Shown here: in pieces, positions 8,247 to 16,179 of the stretch | Layout of the letters: each line of letters opens with the position of its first letter | Numbering within the stretch: position 1 is the stretch's first letter | Assembly (NCBI RefSeq): GCF_004345365.1 | Contig: NZ_SLVF01000010.1 | Span: 186,001 to 250,000, forward strand | Length of the DNA stretch: 64,000 nt | Source: Kribbella sp. VKM Ac-2568 | GTDB taxonomy: Bacteria > Actinomycetota > Actinomycetes > Propionibacteriales > Kribbellaceae | Reading direction: 5' to 3' | Notes under the pieces: generated by a model | Database searches by the model: none | Told to the model about the DNA's origin: nothing | Seen by the model: the letters and a program-made list of their open reading frames with translations, nothing else | Translations under genes and position numbers: made by a program

Positions 8247-9302
8247 TCAGTCGTCGGGGTCGATGTCGTGGGCGCGGAGTTTCTGGCGCAGGCGGGTGAT
8301 CTCCTCGTGGAGGCGTTCGTTCTCGTCGAGGATGGTGTTGAGCTCGCCGACGAGGTGGCGTCTGCGGTCGTGAGTGACCCACGTGCCGCTGTGCTGGGCG
8401 CCTTCGGTGAGGAAGCCCTGGACGGCGGCCTCGGCGCGCTTGCGCTGCTCGATCGTCTGCATCAGTTGACGCTTGAGGTGTGACAGATCCGTACCGCCTT
8501 TGACGATCGCCTGTGCTGCGAGGCCGCCGCCTTCTTGGAGCAGGCCGAGGAGCAGATGCTCGGTGCCGATGCGGTCACTGCCGAGTTGGAGCGACACCTT
8601 GTGGCTCAGCTCCAGCACCTTCTTCGCCCGCGGCGTGAACGGCACGAACCCTGACGACTCGTCCTGCCCCCGCCCGACGGTCTGCTCGACGAAGGTTCGC
8701 ACCGCCGGCGCACTGACCCCGCAGCCGGCCAGCACCTGCGCGGCAACCCCCGTGTTCTCCTCGAGCAGACCGAGCAGCAGATGCTCAGTGCCGATGTACT
8801 GATGGTAGAGGTCCCTCGCCTGCTCCTGTGCCAGTGCGACGACCTGCCTGGCCGCGTCGCTGAACTTCTCGTACATGACGGTCTCCTCCCAGGTAGGCCC
8901 TTCCAGCGCGAAGGACGCCAACGACGCGAAGGCGAGCGGGCTGATCAGCCGAGCCCGCAACAGTTCGGCGACTGCCGAGGGTGAGGCCTCGCCGGACCGG
9001 ATCCGATCCAGCAGGTCGTCGAACTCCTCGACCGGTTCCAGCCGCAGGTCGCACCGGTTCACCGCGACCAGCTGCAACGTCACCGCGACGCTGACCCGGC
9101 GGTTCCAGCAGCTGAAGGGACGTCCTCGAACCAGCCCTGACAGGAGCGCCGCCCCCGCGTCGACCACGTCGTCCAGCTTCGCGACCTCCCGCAGTACGGC
9201 GTCGACCACGTCCAGTTCCGTACGCCGGATCGCCGCGGCCGGGTCGCACTCGAGCACCCGGGCCGCGACGGCCAGTACGTCGTACAGGTCGAGGTGTTTC
9301 AT
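8247..9302 (-). CDS. Fusion of degenerate Doc/Fic-like domain with double ClpN domain
   Basis: A 351-codon frame with two unlike parts. Residues 1-110 (MKHLDLYDVLAVAARVL...) look like a Doc-type Fic domain. The place of the catalytic H-P-F-x-D-G-N-K-R motif reads RPFSCWNRR, so the His and Gly are replaced while Asn and Arg survive. Residues from Met143 hold two Clp repeats (YIGTEHLLLGLLEE and RIGTEHLLLGLLQE), as in the N-domain of ClpC/ClpA, without any AAA module. A C-terminal coiled coil (ILDENERLHEEITRLRQKL) follows. The start overlaps the upstream ribbon-helix-helix gene by ATGA, like an antitoxin-toxin pair. A strong internal start may also give the ClpN part alone. Function unknown; a role in presenting substrates to Clp, or as a decoy N-domain, is inference. 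Confidence 0.8.
   Translation of the reverse strand: MKHLDLYDVLAVAARVLECDPAAAIRRTELDVVDAVLREVAKLDDVVDAGAALLSGLVRGRPFSCWNRRVSVAVTLQLVAVNRCDLRLEPVEEFDDLLDRIRSGEASPSAVAELLRARLISPLAFASLASFALEGPTWEETVMYEKFSDAARQVVALAQEQARDLYHQYIGTEHLLLGLLEENTGVAAQVLAGCGVSAPAVRTFVEQTVGRGQDESSGFVPFTPRAKKVLELSHKVSLQLGSDRIGTEHLLLGLLQEGGGLAAQAIVKGGTDLSHLKRQLMQTIEQRKRAEAAVQGFLTEGAQHSGTWVTHDRRRHLVGELNTILDENERLHEEITRLRQKLRAHDIDPDD
8874..8891 (-). promoter_or_regulatory. Internal ribosome binding site and ATG inside the Doc-ClpN gene
   Basis: On the minus strand GGGAGGAG (8891-8884) lies seven bases before an in-frame ATG at 8876-8874 that begins MYEKFSDAARQVV, exactly where stand-alone ClpN/ClpC proteins normally start. 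It is a better initiation site than the one at 9302. It may produce a separate 208-residue ClpN protein. Confidence 0.6.
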
Positions 9303-9532
9303 CAGTCGTCTTCGCGGAGCCGGCGCAGCGACCGCTCGTGCCGCGCGAGGTTCTCCTCCAGCAGCCGGCTGAATCGCTGGTCGCCGCGGCGCTGGTCGAC
9401 CAGCGCCGCGATCGCCTCGCGCGCCACGTCGGACACCGAACGTCCCTCGACCTCCGCCACCGTCTGCAGCCGTTCGGCCAGCTCCGGATCCAGCCGCAGA
9501 AGGATGTTCTTCGTCCCCACGTCCTTGGCCAT
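9302..9532 (-). CDS. Ribbon-helix-helix DNA-binding protein (antitoxin-like)
   Basis: A 76-residue protein: MAKDVGTKNILLRLDPELAE starts with the beta-strand typical of MetJ/Arc regulators, followed by two helices (ERLQTVAEVEGRS and VSDVAREAIAALVDQR). The charged C-terminus RRGDQRFSRLLEENLARH could bind a partner. The ATG at 9532 is chosen over a TTG three codons upstream. Its TGA overlaps the ATG of the Doc-ClpN gene. The perfect inverted repeat at 9540-9557 directly upstream is a probable autoregulatory operator. The arrangement is that of an antitoxin before its toxin; that reading is inference because the second gene's Fic-like motif is degraded. Confidence 0.8.
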   Translation of the reverse strand: MAKDVGTKNILLRLDPELAERLQTVAEVEGRSVSDVAREAIAALVDQRRGDQRFSRLLEENLARHERSLRRLREDD

Positions 9533-9539
9533 AGATATC

Positions 9540-9557
9540 AAGCTATCACGCTAGCTT
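9540..9557 (-). promoter_or_regulatory. Inverted-repeat operator of the ribbon-helix-helix gene
   Basis: AAGCTA-TCACGC-TAGCTT is a perfect 6+6 inverted repeat ending eight bases before the ATG at 9532, next to a GATATC palindrome. The AT-rich block probably also contains the -10 region, so binding would block transcription. Palindromic autoregulation is typical of ribbon-helix-helix antitoxins. Confidence 0.55.
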
Positions 9558-9589
9558 CCGCGCCTGAGGTGACAGCGGGGGAGAACGCG

Positions 9590-9623
9590 AGAACCCCGCC
9601 GGGTCGCGTGCCGGCGGGGTTCT
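9590..9623 (-). terminator. Terminator of the sulfate assimilation operon
   Basis: AGAACCCCGCCGG (9590-9602) is the exact inverse of CCGGCGGGGTTCT (9611-9623) with an 8-base loop. It lies 19 bases past the stop of the last sulfate gene. The stem ends in a short A/T run, so it may work in both directions. Confidence 0.85.
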
Positions 9624-9641
9624 GCGGGTTGGTGGAGCTGG

Positions 9642-10436
9642 TCAGGCGGTGCGGACCAGTTCCGGGCGGAGCAGGGTGGGCCGCGGGGCTGGGGCCAGGG
9701 TGAGGAGGTCCAGGCCGGCTACGCCGTAGCGGAGCAGGACCAGGCGGGCCACCTCGGCGCTAACACCGAGCGGGCGCGACACCGCGACCGCTCCGGCCTT
9801 GCGAGCCGTCTGCTCGGCCCTGTCCGGCAAGACGCCCGGCGCCAGGAAGAACGAGCCGACAGCGACGTGACGACGCCCCTCGAGCCTCCACTGTAGAACG
9901 GCTTCGGCCGGGCTCGGCGACGCCGCGGTCGTGAACGCGGCAGTCACCGGTAGCTTGTGCCGCTGACCCCAGAGCCGCGCGAGCCGGGTGACGGCTGCGT
10001 TCGCCTGGGTGTCGCTGGAGCCGGCGCACGCGAGCACCAGCGCGTCCAGTTCGCGAACTCGCCCATCCTTGAGCTCGGCCCGCATCCGGCGGTCGAGCAC
10101 GTCGAGCAGGGAGTCGTCGTACCCGAGGACGTCGGAGGCGATGATCCGCAGGTCCGGGAAGCGGCTGCGCGCCTCGTCGACCACGGCCGGTACGTCGACC
10201 CGGGCGTGGAAGGCGGACGACAGCAGCAGCGGGAGGATGACGATCTCCTCGACGCCTTCCGAGCTGAGCTTGTCGATCACCTGGTACGGCGTGGGCGGGC
10301 AGTGGTCGAGGAAGGAGGCTTCGATCCGCAGGTCGTCACGCATCTCGCGCAGGCAGCTGACCAGCGAGTGGACGGTGGCGGCCGAACGCGGATCGCGGCT
10401 GCCGTGGGCGAGGATCACGAGCGCTGGAGCAGTCAC
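9642..10436 (-). CDS. Sirohydrochlorin chelatase (CbiX/SirB family)
   Basis: A 264-residue cytoplasmic chelatase with two tandem CbiX-type halves. The first starts ALVILAHGSRDPRSA, with the metal-binding His in the AHGSRDP motif; FLDHCPPTP and LPLLLSSAFHARVDVP follow. It inserts metal into sirohydrochlorin. Being last in the sulfite reductase operon, it most likely inserts iron to make the siroheme of the sulfite reductase encoded at the operon's head, as described for actinobacterial cys operons. GTG 10436 overlaps the cysN stop by four bases. A terminator follows. Confidence 0.87.
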   Translation of the reverse strand: MTAPALVILAHGSRDPRSAATVHSLVSCLREMRDDLRIEASFLDHCPPTPYQVIDKLSSEGVEEIVILPLLLSSAFHARVDVPAVVDEARSRFPDLRIIASDVLGYDDSLLDVLDRRMRAELKDGRVRELDALVLACAGSSDTQANAAVTRLARLWGQRHKLPVTAAFTTAASPSPAEAVLQWRLEGRRHVAVGSFFLAPGVLPDRAEQTARKAGAVAVSRPLGVSAEVARLVLLRYGVAGLDLLTLAPAPRPTLLRPELVRTA

Positions 10437-11722
10437 AGCAGTTCCCCTTCTTCGTCGTCGATCATGCCCGCCGCCAGCGTCCACCCGTCGTGGGCGTCGA
10501 TCAGCAGGAACGATCCGGTGATGTTGTTGCTGGAGTACGGATCGGCGGCCAGCGGTGCGGCGATCTTCAGTTGCACCTTGCCGATGTCGTTCAGACCGAG
10601 CCCGGTGGCGTCGATGACTCCGAGCGTGTCCAGGTCCAGGGCGCCGTTGATCTTGGTGACGATGGCCTGGGCGGTAGTGGTGGTGTGCTTGATCAGCAGC
10701 CGTGCGCCGACCGCGAGCGGGCGGTCCGACAGCCAGCACACGGTGGCCGACAGCTCCCGGCGGGTGCCGGGGGAGGAGTCGGCCGCGACGATGACCGAGC
10801 CGCGGGCGACGTCGAGGTTGTCCGCGAGCCGGACCGTGACCGCCTCACCGGCGACCGCGGACGGCCGCTCGGCGACCGCGGTACCGGTCGCGCTGATGAC
10901 GGCCCGGTCGATTCCCGCCACCGACGTACGGCGGCCCGCGGGCAGGACGATCACGTCGTCCCCGACCGAAACGGTGCCAGAGGCAACCGTCCCGGTGTAG
11001 CCGCGGTAGTCGCGGTACTCGTCGTCTGTCTGCGGGCGGATCACGTACTGCACCGGGAAGCGCAGCGGCCGGGCCGAGATGTCGTCGCGACCGGTCGCGT
11101 TCTCCAGGTACTCCAGCAGCGTCGGCCCGTCGTACCAGGAGGTGGCCGCGGAGCGCTCCACGACGTTGTCGCCGACCAGCGCGGAGACCGGGATCGCCTG
11201 GACATCAGCGATCCCGAGTTGGTCAGCGAGCTGGGAGACGTCCTTGCCGATGCCCTTGAAGACGGCCTCGTCGTAGCCGACCAGGTCGATCTTGTTCACC
11301 GCCAGGACCACGTGCGGCACCCGGAGGAGACCGGCGACGGCGAGGTGCCGCCGGGTCTGCTCCAGTACTCCGTGCCGCGCGTCGACCAGGATGATCACGA
11401 CGTCCGCGGTGGACGCCCCGGTCACCGTGTTCCGGGTGTACTGCACGTGGCCCGGGCAGTCGGCCAGGATGAACGAGCGCTTGTCGGTCGCGAAGTACCG
11501 GTAGGCGACGTCGATCGTGATGCCTTGCTCGCGTTCGGCGCGCAGGCCGTCGGTCAGCAAAGCGAAGTCGAAGTCACCGGACCCACGGCTCGAGGAGACG
11601 TGCTGAACGTGCGCGATCTGATCGGCGAGGATCGCCTTGCAGTCGTGCAGCAACCGGCCCACCAGGGTGGACTTGCCGTCGTCGACGGAACCGGCGGTGG
11701 CCAGGCGGAGAAGCGTGCTCAT
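10433..11722 (-). CDS. cysN: Sulfate adenylyltransferase subunit 1 (GTPase)
   Basis: A 429-residue GTPase subunit of ATP sulfurylase, which makes adenosine 5'-phosphosulfate (APS). The GTP-binding motifs are GSVDDGKSTL (G1, residues 11-20), DCPGHVQY (G3) and VNKIDL (G4). EF-Tu-like beta-barrel domains follow. There is no C-terminal APS kinase domain, which agrees with an APS-reductase pathway. ATG 11722 shares four bases with the cysD stop. Confidence 0.95.
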   Translation of the reverse strand: MSTLLRLATAGSVDDGKSTLVGRLLHDCKAILADQIAHVQHVSSSRGSGDFDFALLTDGLRAEREQGITIDVAYRYFATDKRSFILADCPGHVQYTRNTVTGASTADVVIILVDARHGVLEQTRRHLAVAGLLRVPHVVLAVNKIDLVGYDEAVFKGIGKDVSQLADQLGIADVQAIPVSALVGDNVVERSAATSWYDGPTLLEYLENATGRDDISARPLRFPVQYVIRPQTDDEYRDYRGYTGTVASGTVSVGDDVIVLPAGRRTSVAGIDRAVISATGTAVAERPSAVAGEAVTVRLADNLDVARGSVIVAADSSPGTRRELSATVCWLSDRPLAVGARLLIKHTTTTAQAIVTKINGALDLDTLGVIDATGLGLNDIGKVQLKIAAPLAADPYSSNNITGSFLLIDAHDGWTLAAGMIDDEEGELL

Positions 11723-12645
11723 CAGAAGTACCCCTCTCGCTTGCGGTCTTCCATCGCTGCCTCGCTGACCCGGTCGTCCGCCCGGGTCGCGCCTCGCTCG
11801 GTGAGTTCGCTGGCAGCCACCTCGACGACGACCTCGGCCGCCGACGACGCAGTGCTGGCGACCGCTCCCGTGCAGGACATGTCGCCGACGGTCCGGTAGC
11901 GAACCGTCCGGCTCGTCACCGTCTCGCCCTCGCGCGGCTGCGAGTAGGGGCCGACGGCAAGCAACATGCCGTCGCGCTCGAACACGTCCCGCTCGTGCGC
12001 GTAGTAGATGCTCGGGAGAGCGATCTCCTCGCGCTCGATGTAGTTCCAGACGTCCAGCTCGGTCCAGTTCGACAGCGGGAAGACCCGGACGTGCTCGCCC
12101 GGCTTGTGCTTGCCGTTGTAGAGCGACCACAGCTCAGGGCGCTGGTTGCGAGGGTCCCACTGGCCGAACTCGTCCCGCAGGCTGAAGATCCGCTCCTTGG
12201 CGCGAGCGCGTTCCTCGTCGCGGCGACCGCCGCCGAACACCGCGTCGAACCGGTGCCCGTTGATCGCGTCAAGCAACGGAACGGTCTGCAGCGGATTGCG
12301 CGTCCCATCGGAACGCTCTCGCAGCCGCCCGTCGGCGAGGTAGTCCTCGACCTTGGCGACCTCCAGCCGCAGTCCGAGGGCGGCGACGGTGGCGTCGCGG
12401 TAGTCGAGCACTTCCTGGAAGTTGTGACCCGTGTCCACGTGCAGCAGCGTGAACGGCACCGTCGCCGGCGCGAACGCCTTCCGCGCCAGGTGCAGCATCA
12501 CGATGGAGTCCTTGCCACCGGAGAACAGGATCACCGGACGCTCGAACTCGGCCGCCACCTCGCGGAAGACGAAGATCGACTCGCTCTCCAGCGCATCCAG
12601 CTCGGTCACGATCGACGTGGGCGAGGAATTGGTCACAGTGCTCAT
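11722..12645 (-). CDS. cysD: Sulfate adenylyltransferase subunit 2
   Basis: A 307-residue PP-loop ATP pyrophosphatase that adenylates sulfate, driven by CysN GTP hydrolysis. The PP-loop is LFSGGKDSIVML (residues 39-50). The conserved TLLHVDTGHNFQEV, VFGGGRRDEE and FPLSNWTELDVW segments are all present. The C-terminus ends DRKREGYF, typical of CysD. ATG 12645 overlaps the cysH stop (ATGA). Confidence 0.95.
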   Translation of the reverse strand: MSTVTNSSPTSIVTELDALESESIFVFREVAAEFERPVILFSGGKDSIVMLHLARKAFAPATVPFTLLHVDTGHNFQEVLDYRDATVAALGLRLEVAKVEDYLADGRLRERSDGTRNPLQTVPLLDAINGHRFDAVFGGGRRDEERARAKERIFSLRDEFGQWDPRNQRPELWSLYNGKHKPGEHVRVFPLSNWTELDVWNYIEREEIALPSIYYAHERDVFERDGMLLAVGPYSQPREGETVTSRTVRYRTVGDMSCTGAVASTASSAAEVVVEVAASELTERGATRADDRVSEAAMEDRKREGYF

Positions 12646-13328
12646 GTGTGCAACCCGCATTCGATCTTGCCCTGGCCGGCCCAGCGCCCGCTGCGCGGGT
12701 CCTCGCCGGGAGCCACCTGCTTGGTGCACGGCTGGCACCCGATCGACGGGTAGCCGTCGTACTGCAGCAGGTTCACCAGCACCCCGTTGTCGGCGATGTA
12801 GGTGTCCAGGTCCGCCTGGGTCCAGGGGGCGATCGGGTTCAGCTTCACCATGTCGCGCTTCTCGTCGTACTCGACGACCTGGGTGTTCGCCCGCGTCGGC
12901 GCCTCCTCGCGGCGTACGCCGGTGACCCAGGCCTTGTAGCCGGACAGCACCCGGTTCAGCGGCTCGACCTTGCGCAGCGCGCAGCACTTGTCGGGCTCAC
13001 GAGCGAACAGATCCTTGCCGTACTCCGCGTCCTGCTCGGCGACGGTCTGCTTCGGGGTGGCGTTGATCAGGTTGATCGGCAGTGTGGCAGCGACGGCGTC
13101 GCGGGTGCCGATCGTCTCGGCGAAGTGGTAGCCCGTGTCGAGGAAGAGGACGTCGACCCCGGGAGCCGCCTCGGCCGCCAGGTGGGGGAGTGCCCCGTCT
13201 GCCATCGATGCGGTCACCACCAGCTCGTCGCCGAAGGTCTCCCGCGCCCACGCCAGCACTTCCAGCGCCGAGGCGTCGGCTAGTCGTTCGTTCGCCTCTT
13301 CGGCGACGGTCTTCAGATCCGTACTCAT
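12642..13328 (-). CDS. cysH: APS reductase (phosphoadenylyl/adenylyl-sulfate reductase family)
   Basis: A 228-residue enzyme reducing APS to sulfite with thioredoxin. The Cys pair in PDKCCALRKVEPL and the C-x2-C of IGCQPCTKQV are the four ligands of the [4Fe-4S] cluster found in APS (not PAPS) reductases. The catalytic Cys is in KIECGLHT at the very C-terminus. The absence of an APS kinase in the operon supports the APS route. ATG 13328 overlaps the small upstream gene's stop. CysD follows with the same overlap. Confidence 0.95.
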   Translation of the reverse strand: MSTDLKTVAEEANERLADASALEVLAWARETFGDELVVTASMADGALPHLAAEAAPGVDVLFLDTGYHFAETIGTRDAVAATLPINLINATPKQTVAEQDAEYGKDLFAREPDKCCALRKVEPLNRVLSGYKAWVTGVRREEAPTRANTQVVEYDEKRDMVKLNPIAPWTQADLDTYIADNGVLVNLLQYDGYPSIGCQPCTKQVAPGEDPRSGRWAGQGKIECGLHT

Positions 13329-13474
13329 TCCACCGTCACCCGCAGTCCGATCATCTTCAGCTGGAACACCCGTGCACAGGGCCGGCACTCCCACGCGCCA
13401 TGCCCTTCCTCAGAAGGACGAAGGTCCTCATCTCCGCAGTAAGGGCAGTACAACGGTGCAGCGCGCTCGCTCAC
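13325..13474 (-). CDS. Small Cys-rich (CysX-like) protein of the sulfite reductase operon
   Basis: Only 49 residues, starting at GTG 13474: two Cys-x2-Cys knuckles (YCPYCG and ECRPCA, about 20 residues apart) make a zinc ribbon or small Fe-S fold. It overlaps the sulfite reductase stop (GTGA) and the cysH start (ATGA), so it is a real, coupled gene. Its position matches CysX of corynebacteria and the small conserved gene between sulfite reductase and cysH in streptomycetes. CysX has been proposed as a ferredoxin-like electron carrier; that role is not provable here. Confidence 0.82.
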   Translation of the reverse strand: MSERAAPLYCPYCGDEDLRPSEEGHGAWECRPCARVFQLKMIGLRVTVE

Positions 13475-15156
13475 TGAAGTGCTCCTTCCTCGGCACGGAC
13501 GACCCACTGGGCGAACCGCTCGCCCTCGGACCGCTCTTTCAGGTAGTTCTGGGTGACGCGCTCGACGTAGTCGGCCAGCCCGTCGGAGGTGACCTTGTGG
13601 CCGCGCAGTTTGCGGCCGAAGCCGGCGTCCAGGCCGAGCCCGCCACCGAGGTGGACCTGGTACCCCGGTACCTGGTTGCCGTCGGCATCGAGGACCAGCT
13701 GACCCTTCAGGCCGATGTCCGCGACCTGGATCCGGGCGCAGGAGTTCGGGCAGCCGTTGACGTTGACGGTGATCGGCACGTCGAGCTCGGGGATGCGCTG
13801 CTCGAGCTCGTCGATCAGCTGGGCCGCGCGGGCCTTCGTCTCGACGATCGCCAGCTTGCAGAACTCGATGCCGGTGCAGGCCATCGTGTTGCGCCGCCAG
13901 GCCGACGGCCGTGCCTGGAAACCGAGGTCGTTGAGCTGCTGGACCAGCGACTCGACCCGGGACTCCTCGACGTCGAGCACGATCAGCTTCTGTTGCGCGG
14001 TGGTCCGGATCCGGTCCGAGCCGTGCGCGGCGACCACGTCGGCCACCTTCGCCAGCGTGCTGCCGGCCACCCGGCCGACGACGGGAGCCACGCCCACGTA
14101 GTACCGGCCGTCCTTCTGCTTGTGGACGCCGACGTGGTCGCCCTGTACGGCGGGGATCTCGGGCGCGGGTCCGTCGATCAGCTTGCGCTTCAGGTACTCG
14201 TCCTCCAGCACCTGGCGGAACTTCTCGATGCCCCAGTCGGCCACCAGGTACTTCAGCCGGGCGCGGTTCCGGAGGCGGCGGTACCCGTAGTCCCGGAAGA
14301 TGCTGACGACGCCCTTCCAGGCCAGGTGCACCTCGTCGAGCGGGATCCAGGCGCCGACGCGCTGGGCCAGCATCGGCGTGGTGGACAACCCGCCGCCGAC
14401 CCAGAGGTCGAACCCGGGACCGTGCTCGGGGTGGACCACCCCGACGAAGCTGATGTCGTTCACCTCCGGCACCACGTCGTGGGACGGGTGGCCGGTCATC
14501 GCGGTCTTGAACTTCCGCGGCAGGTTGGAGAACTCGTTGCTGCCGATGTACTTCTCGACGATGTCGTCGATGGCCGGCGTCGGGTCGATGATCTCGTCCG
14601 CGGCGATCCCGGCCACCGGGCTGGAGATGATGACGCGCGGTACGTCGCCACAGGCCTCGGTGGTGTAGAGCCCGACGGCCTCCAGCTTCTGCCAGATCGC
14701 AGGCACGTCCTCCACCCGGATCCAGTGCAGCTGGATGTTCTGCCGGTCGGTGATGTCCGCGGTGTCGCGCGCGTAGGTGCTGGACACCTCGGCGATCACC
14801 CGCAGTTGCTCGGCGCTCAGCTGGCCCCCCTCGATCCGGACCCGGAGCATGAAGTACCTGTCGTCCAGCTCCTCCGGCTCCAGCGTCGCGGTCTTGCCGC
14901 CGTCGATGCCGGGCTTGCGCTGGGTGTAGAGCCCCCACCAGCGGAACCGGCCGCGCAGGTCGGCTGGGTCGATCGAGTCGAACCCCCGGTGGGCATAGAC
15001 GTTCTCGATCCGGGCCCGGACGTTCAGGCCGTCGTCGTTCTTCTTGTTCTCTTCGTTCTTGTTGAGCGGCTCGCGGTAGCCGAGCGCCCACTGCCCTTCA
15101 CCCTTGCCCTTGCGGGGGCGGGCGGGCTTGCGGGGAACGGAGGTGACGCCAGTCAT
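13471..15156 (-). CDS. Ferredoxin-dependent assimilatory sulfite reductase
   Basis: A 561-residue siroheme [4Fe-4S] enzyme reducing sulfite to sulfide. Cluster and siroheme ligands are CTGIEFCKLA and NGCPNSCARI (C-x5-C ... C-x3-C). The Tyr of WWGLYTQRKPG and the Cys of TEACGDVPR sit where the Tyr-Cys crosslink occurs in Mycobacterium tuberculosis NirA/SirA. Two ferredoxin-like plus two siroheme half-domains are present at normal length. The start at ATG 15156 is the most plausible; the Lys/Arg-rich N-terminus is common in the family. It heads the sulfate operon, downstream of a Cys leader peptide. Confidence 0.93.
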   Translation of the reverse strand: MTGVTSVPRKPARPRKGKGEGQWALGYREPLNKNEENKKNDDGLNVRARIENVYAHRGFDSIDPADLRGRFRWWGLYTQRKPGIDGGKTATLEPEELDDRYFMLRVRIEGGQLSAEQLRVIAEVSSTYARDTADITDRQNIQLHWIRVEDVPAIWQKLEAVGLYTTEACGDVPRVIISSPVAGIAADEIIDPTPAIDDIVEKYIGSNEFSNLPRKFKTAMTGHPSHDVVPEVNDISFVGVVHPEHGPGFDLWVGGGLSTTPMLAQRVGAWIPLDEVHLAWKGVVSIFRDYGYRRLRNRARLKYLVADWGIEKFRQVLEDEYLKRKLIDGPAPEIPAVQGDHVGVHKQKDGRYYVGVAPVVGRVAGSTLAKVADVVAAHGSDRIRTTAQQKLIVLDVEESRVESLVQQLNDLGFQARPSAWRRNTMACTGIEFCKLAIVETKARAAQLIDELEQRIPELDVPITVNVNGCPNSCARIQVADIGLKGQLVLDADGNQVPGYQVHLGGGLGLDAGFGRKLRGHKVTSDGLADYVERVTQNYLKERSEGERFAQWVVRAEEGALQ

Positions 15157-15269
15157 CGGGGGCGTGTCCTTGTCCTCGAGACAGGTGCGTCCGCGTGAGG
15201 CGAGCTCGAAGCGTCGTCGATTCGATCTGGTCTGCGCGGTGCGCACCCAGCGGTGATCAGGTGATCAAG

Positions 15270-15286
15270 GGGCCGTCGTGCGGCCC
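15270..15286 (-). terminator. Hairpin between leader peptide and sulfite reductase (attenuator candidate)
   Basis: GGGCCG-CACGA-CGGCCC (minus strand) is a perfect 6-bp stem with a 5-base loop, beginning 13 bases after the leader peptide stop. No U tract follows, so it may act on translation or Rho access instead of as a simple terminator. The attenuation role is inferred from the leader peptide. Confidence 0.45.
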
Positions 15287-15299
15287 GGCGGGGTGGCTG

Positions 15300-15392
15300 T
15301 CAGAACATCGAAGGACAACAGATGGCGCTGCGCATGCGACCGAGGTCGACGTGAATCCGACCTACGAGATGTGTCGAGCGGGCAGCGAGCAT
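15300..15392 (-). CDS. Cysteine-responsive leader peptide of the sulfate operon
   Basis: A 30-residue ORF on the minus strand, ATG at 15392-15390 and TGA at 15302-15300. It contains RIHVDLGRMRSAICCPSMF, the R-x-H-V-D-L-x-R-x-x-S-A-x-C pattern of the short putative leader peptides found before actinobacterial cysteine and sulfate genes, with tandem Cys codons (TGT TGT) five codons before the stop. Ribosome stalling at Cys codons when Cys-tRNA is scarce is the mechanism known for mycobacterial poly-cysteine upstream ORFs. Here it would open expression of the sulfite reductase gene 144 bases downstream. No strong ribosome binding site is seen, so translation may be leaderless. Confidence 0.72.
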   Translation of the reverse strand: MLAARSTHLVGRIHVDLGRMRSAICCPSMF

Positions 15393-15674
15393 GGTGATAA
15401 GACTCAGCGCGATCGGCCGACAAATCAACTCCCATTCCTACATCGTGAGACGTGATCTCATGATGTGGCTATGTCCAGCAGTCTGCTGCAGATTGATTCG
15501 CGCTCATTCGGGCATCCCGAACGACCACGTCCTGTCGCTCGGTACAGGCGTTCCCCGAGTCCTGAGCGAGCCCCTTGTCTCAGCTACCTCGGCTGCGGAT
15601 AGCCGCCGCGTGCGGCATCTGCTGCGGCGACCACCTCGTTCTCCCCGAGTGGCGACGCAGGGGCTGCGTGGGGG

Positions 15675-16148
15675 TTACCTGGCCGGGTGGTCGGTTCGCC
15701 AGTTTTTGATCATTTGGTTGAGGTCTTCTCGGATGAATGCGAAGAAGTCGGCGGCTTCGGCGAGGCGGTGGCCTACAGGGGTTTCGGGACCGAAGAGATC
15801 GGCGCCGGAGCGGGTGCTGGATTCCCATTCGCCGAGGGCGTCGTTGCGGCGTTCGAGGATGGCGGCGAAGACGTCTTCGCGGATGCGGTAGTGGTCCTTG
15901 CGGGAGCCGGGCAGGCGTTCGCGGGTGATGAAGGAGACCTGGAGGAGTTGGCGGACGGCGCCGGAGACGGCGGGCTGGCTGATCTGGAGGGATTCGGCGA
16001 GCTCCGCGGCGGTCATCGTGCCGGTGGGGCTGACGAGCATCCGGCCCATCACGCGGGCTGACATCGACGGGACGCCGCTGTTCGCGAGGACGCCGGCGAA
16101 GCGTTCGACGAACTGGCTGATCTCGGCAGGGGACGGATCCGGTGACAT
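15675..16148 (-). CDS. MarR/GbsR-type winged-helix transcriptional regulator
   Basis: A 157-residue regulator. The winged helix-turn-helix is in MTAAELAESLQISQPAVSGAVRQL, followed by the wing ERLPGSRKDHYRI. The C-terminal helices (RRNDALGEWESS, RLAEAADFFAFIREDLNQM) form the dimer. It is divergent from the DHA2 efflux gene with the inverted repeat at 16180-16203 between them, the classic arrangement of a repressor controlling a drug pump and itself. The inducing ligand is unknown. ATG 16148 is the only good start. Confidence 0.88.
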   Translation of the reverse strand: MSPDPSPAEISQFVERFAGVLANSGVPSMSARVMGRMLVSPTGTMTAAELAESLQISQPAVSGAVRQLLQVSFITRERLPGSRKDHYRIREDVFAAILERRNDALGEWESSTRSGADLFGPETPVGHRLAEAADFFAFIREDLNQMIKNWRTDHPAR

Positions 16149-16179
16149 GACAGAACACTACAGGAATCAGATCTATCGC

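Noticed and set aside
13135..15198. 687-codon open frame on the plus strand opposite sulfite reductase
   Set aside because: It is antisense to well-supported sulfite reductase and cysH genes, has a low-complexity Val/Asp/Leu-rich composition and no motifs; it is a high-GC shadow frame.
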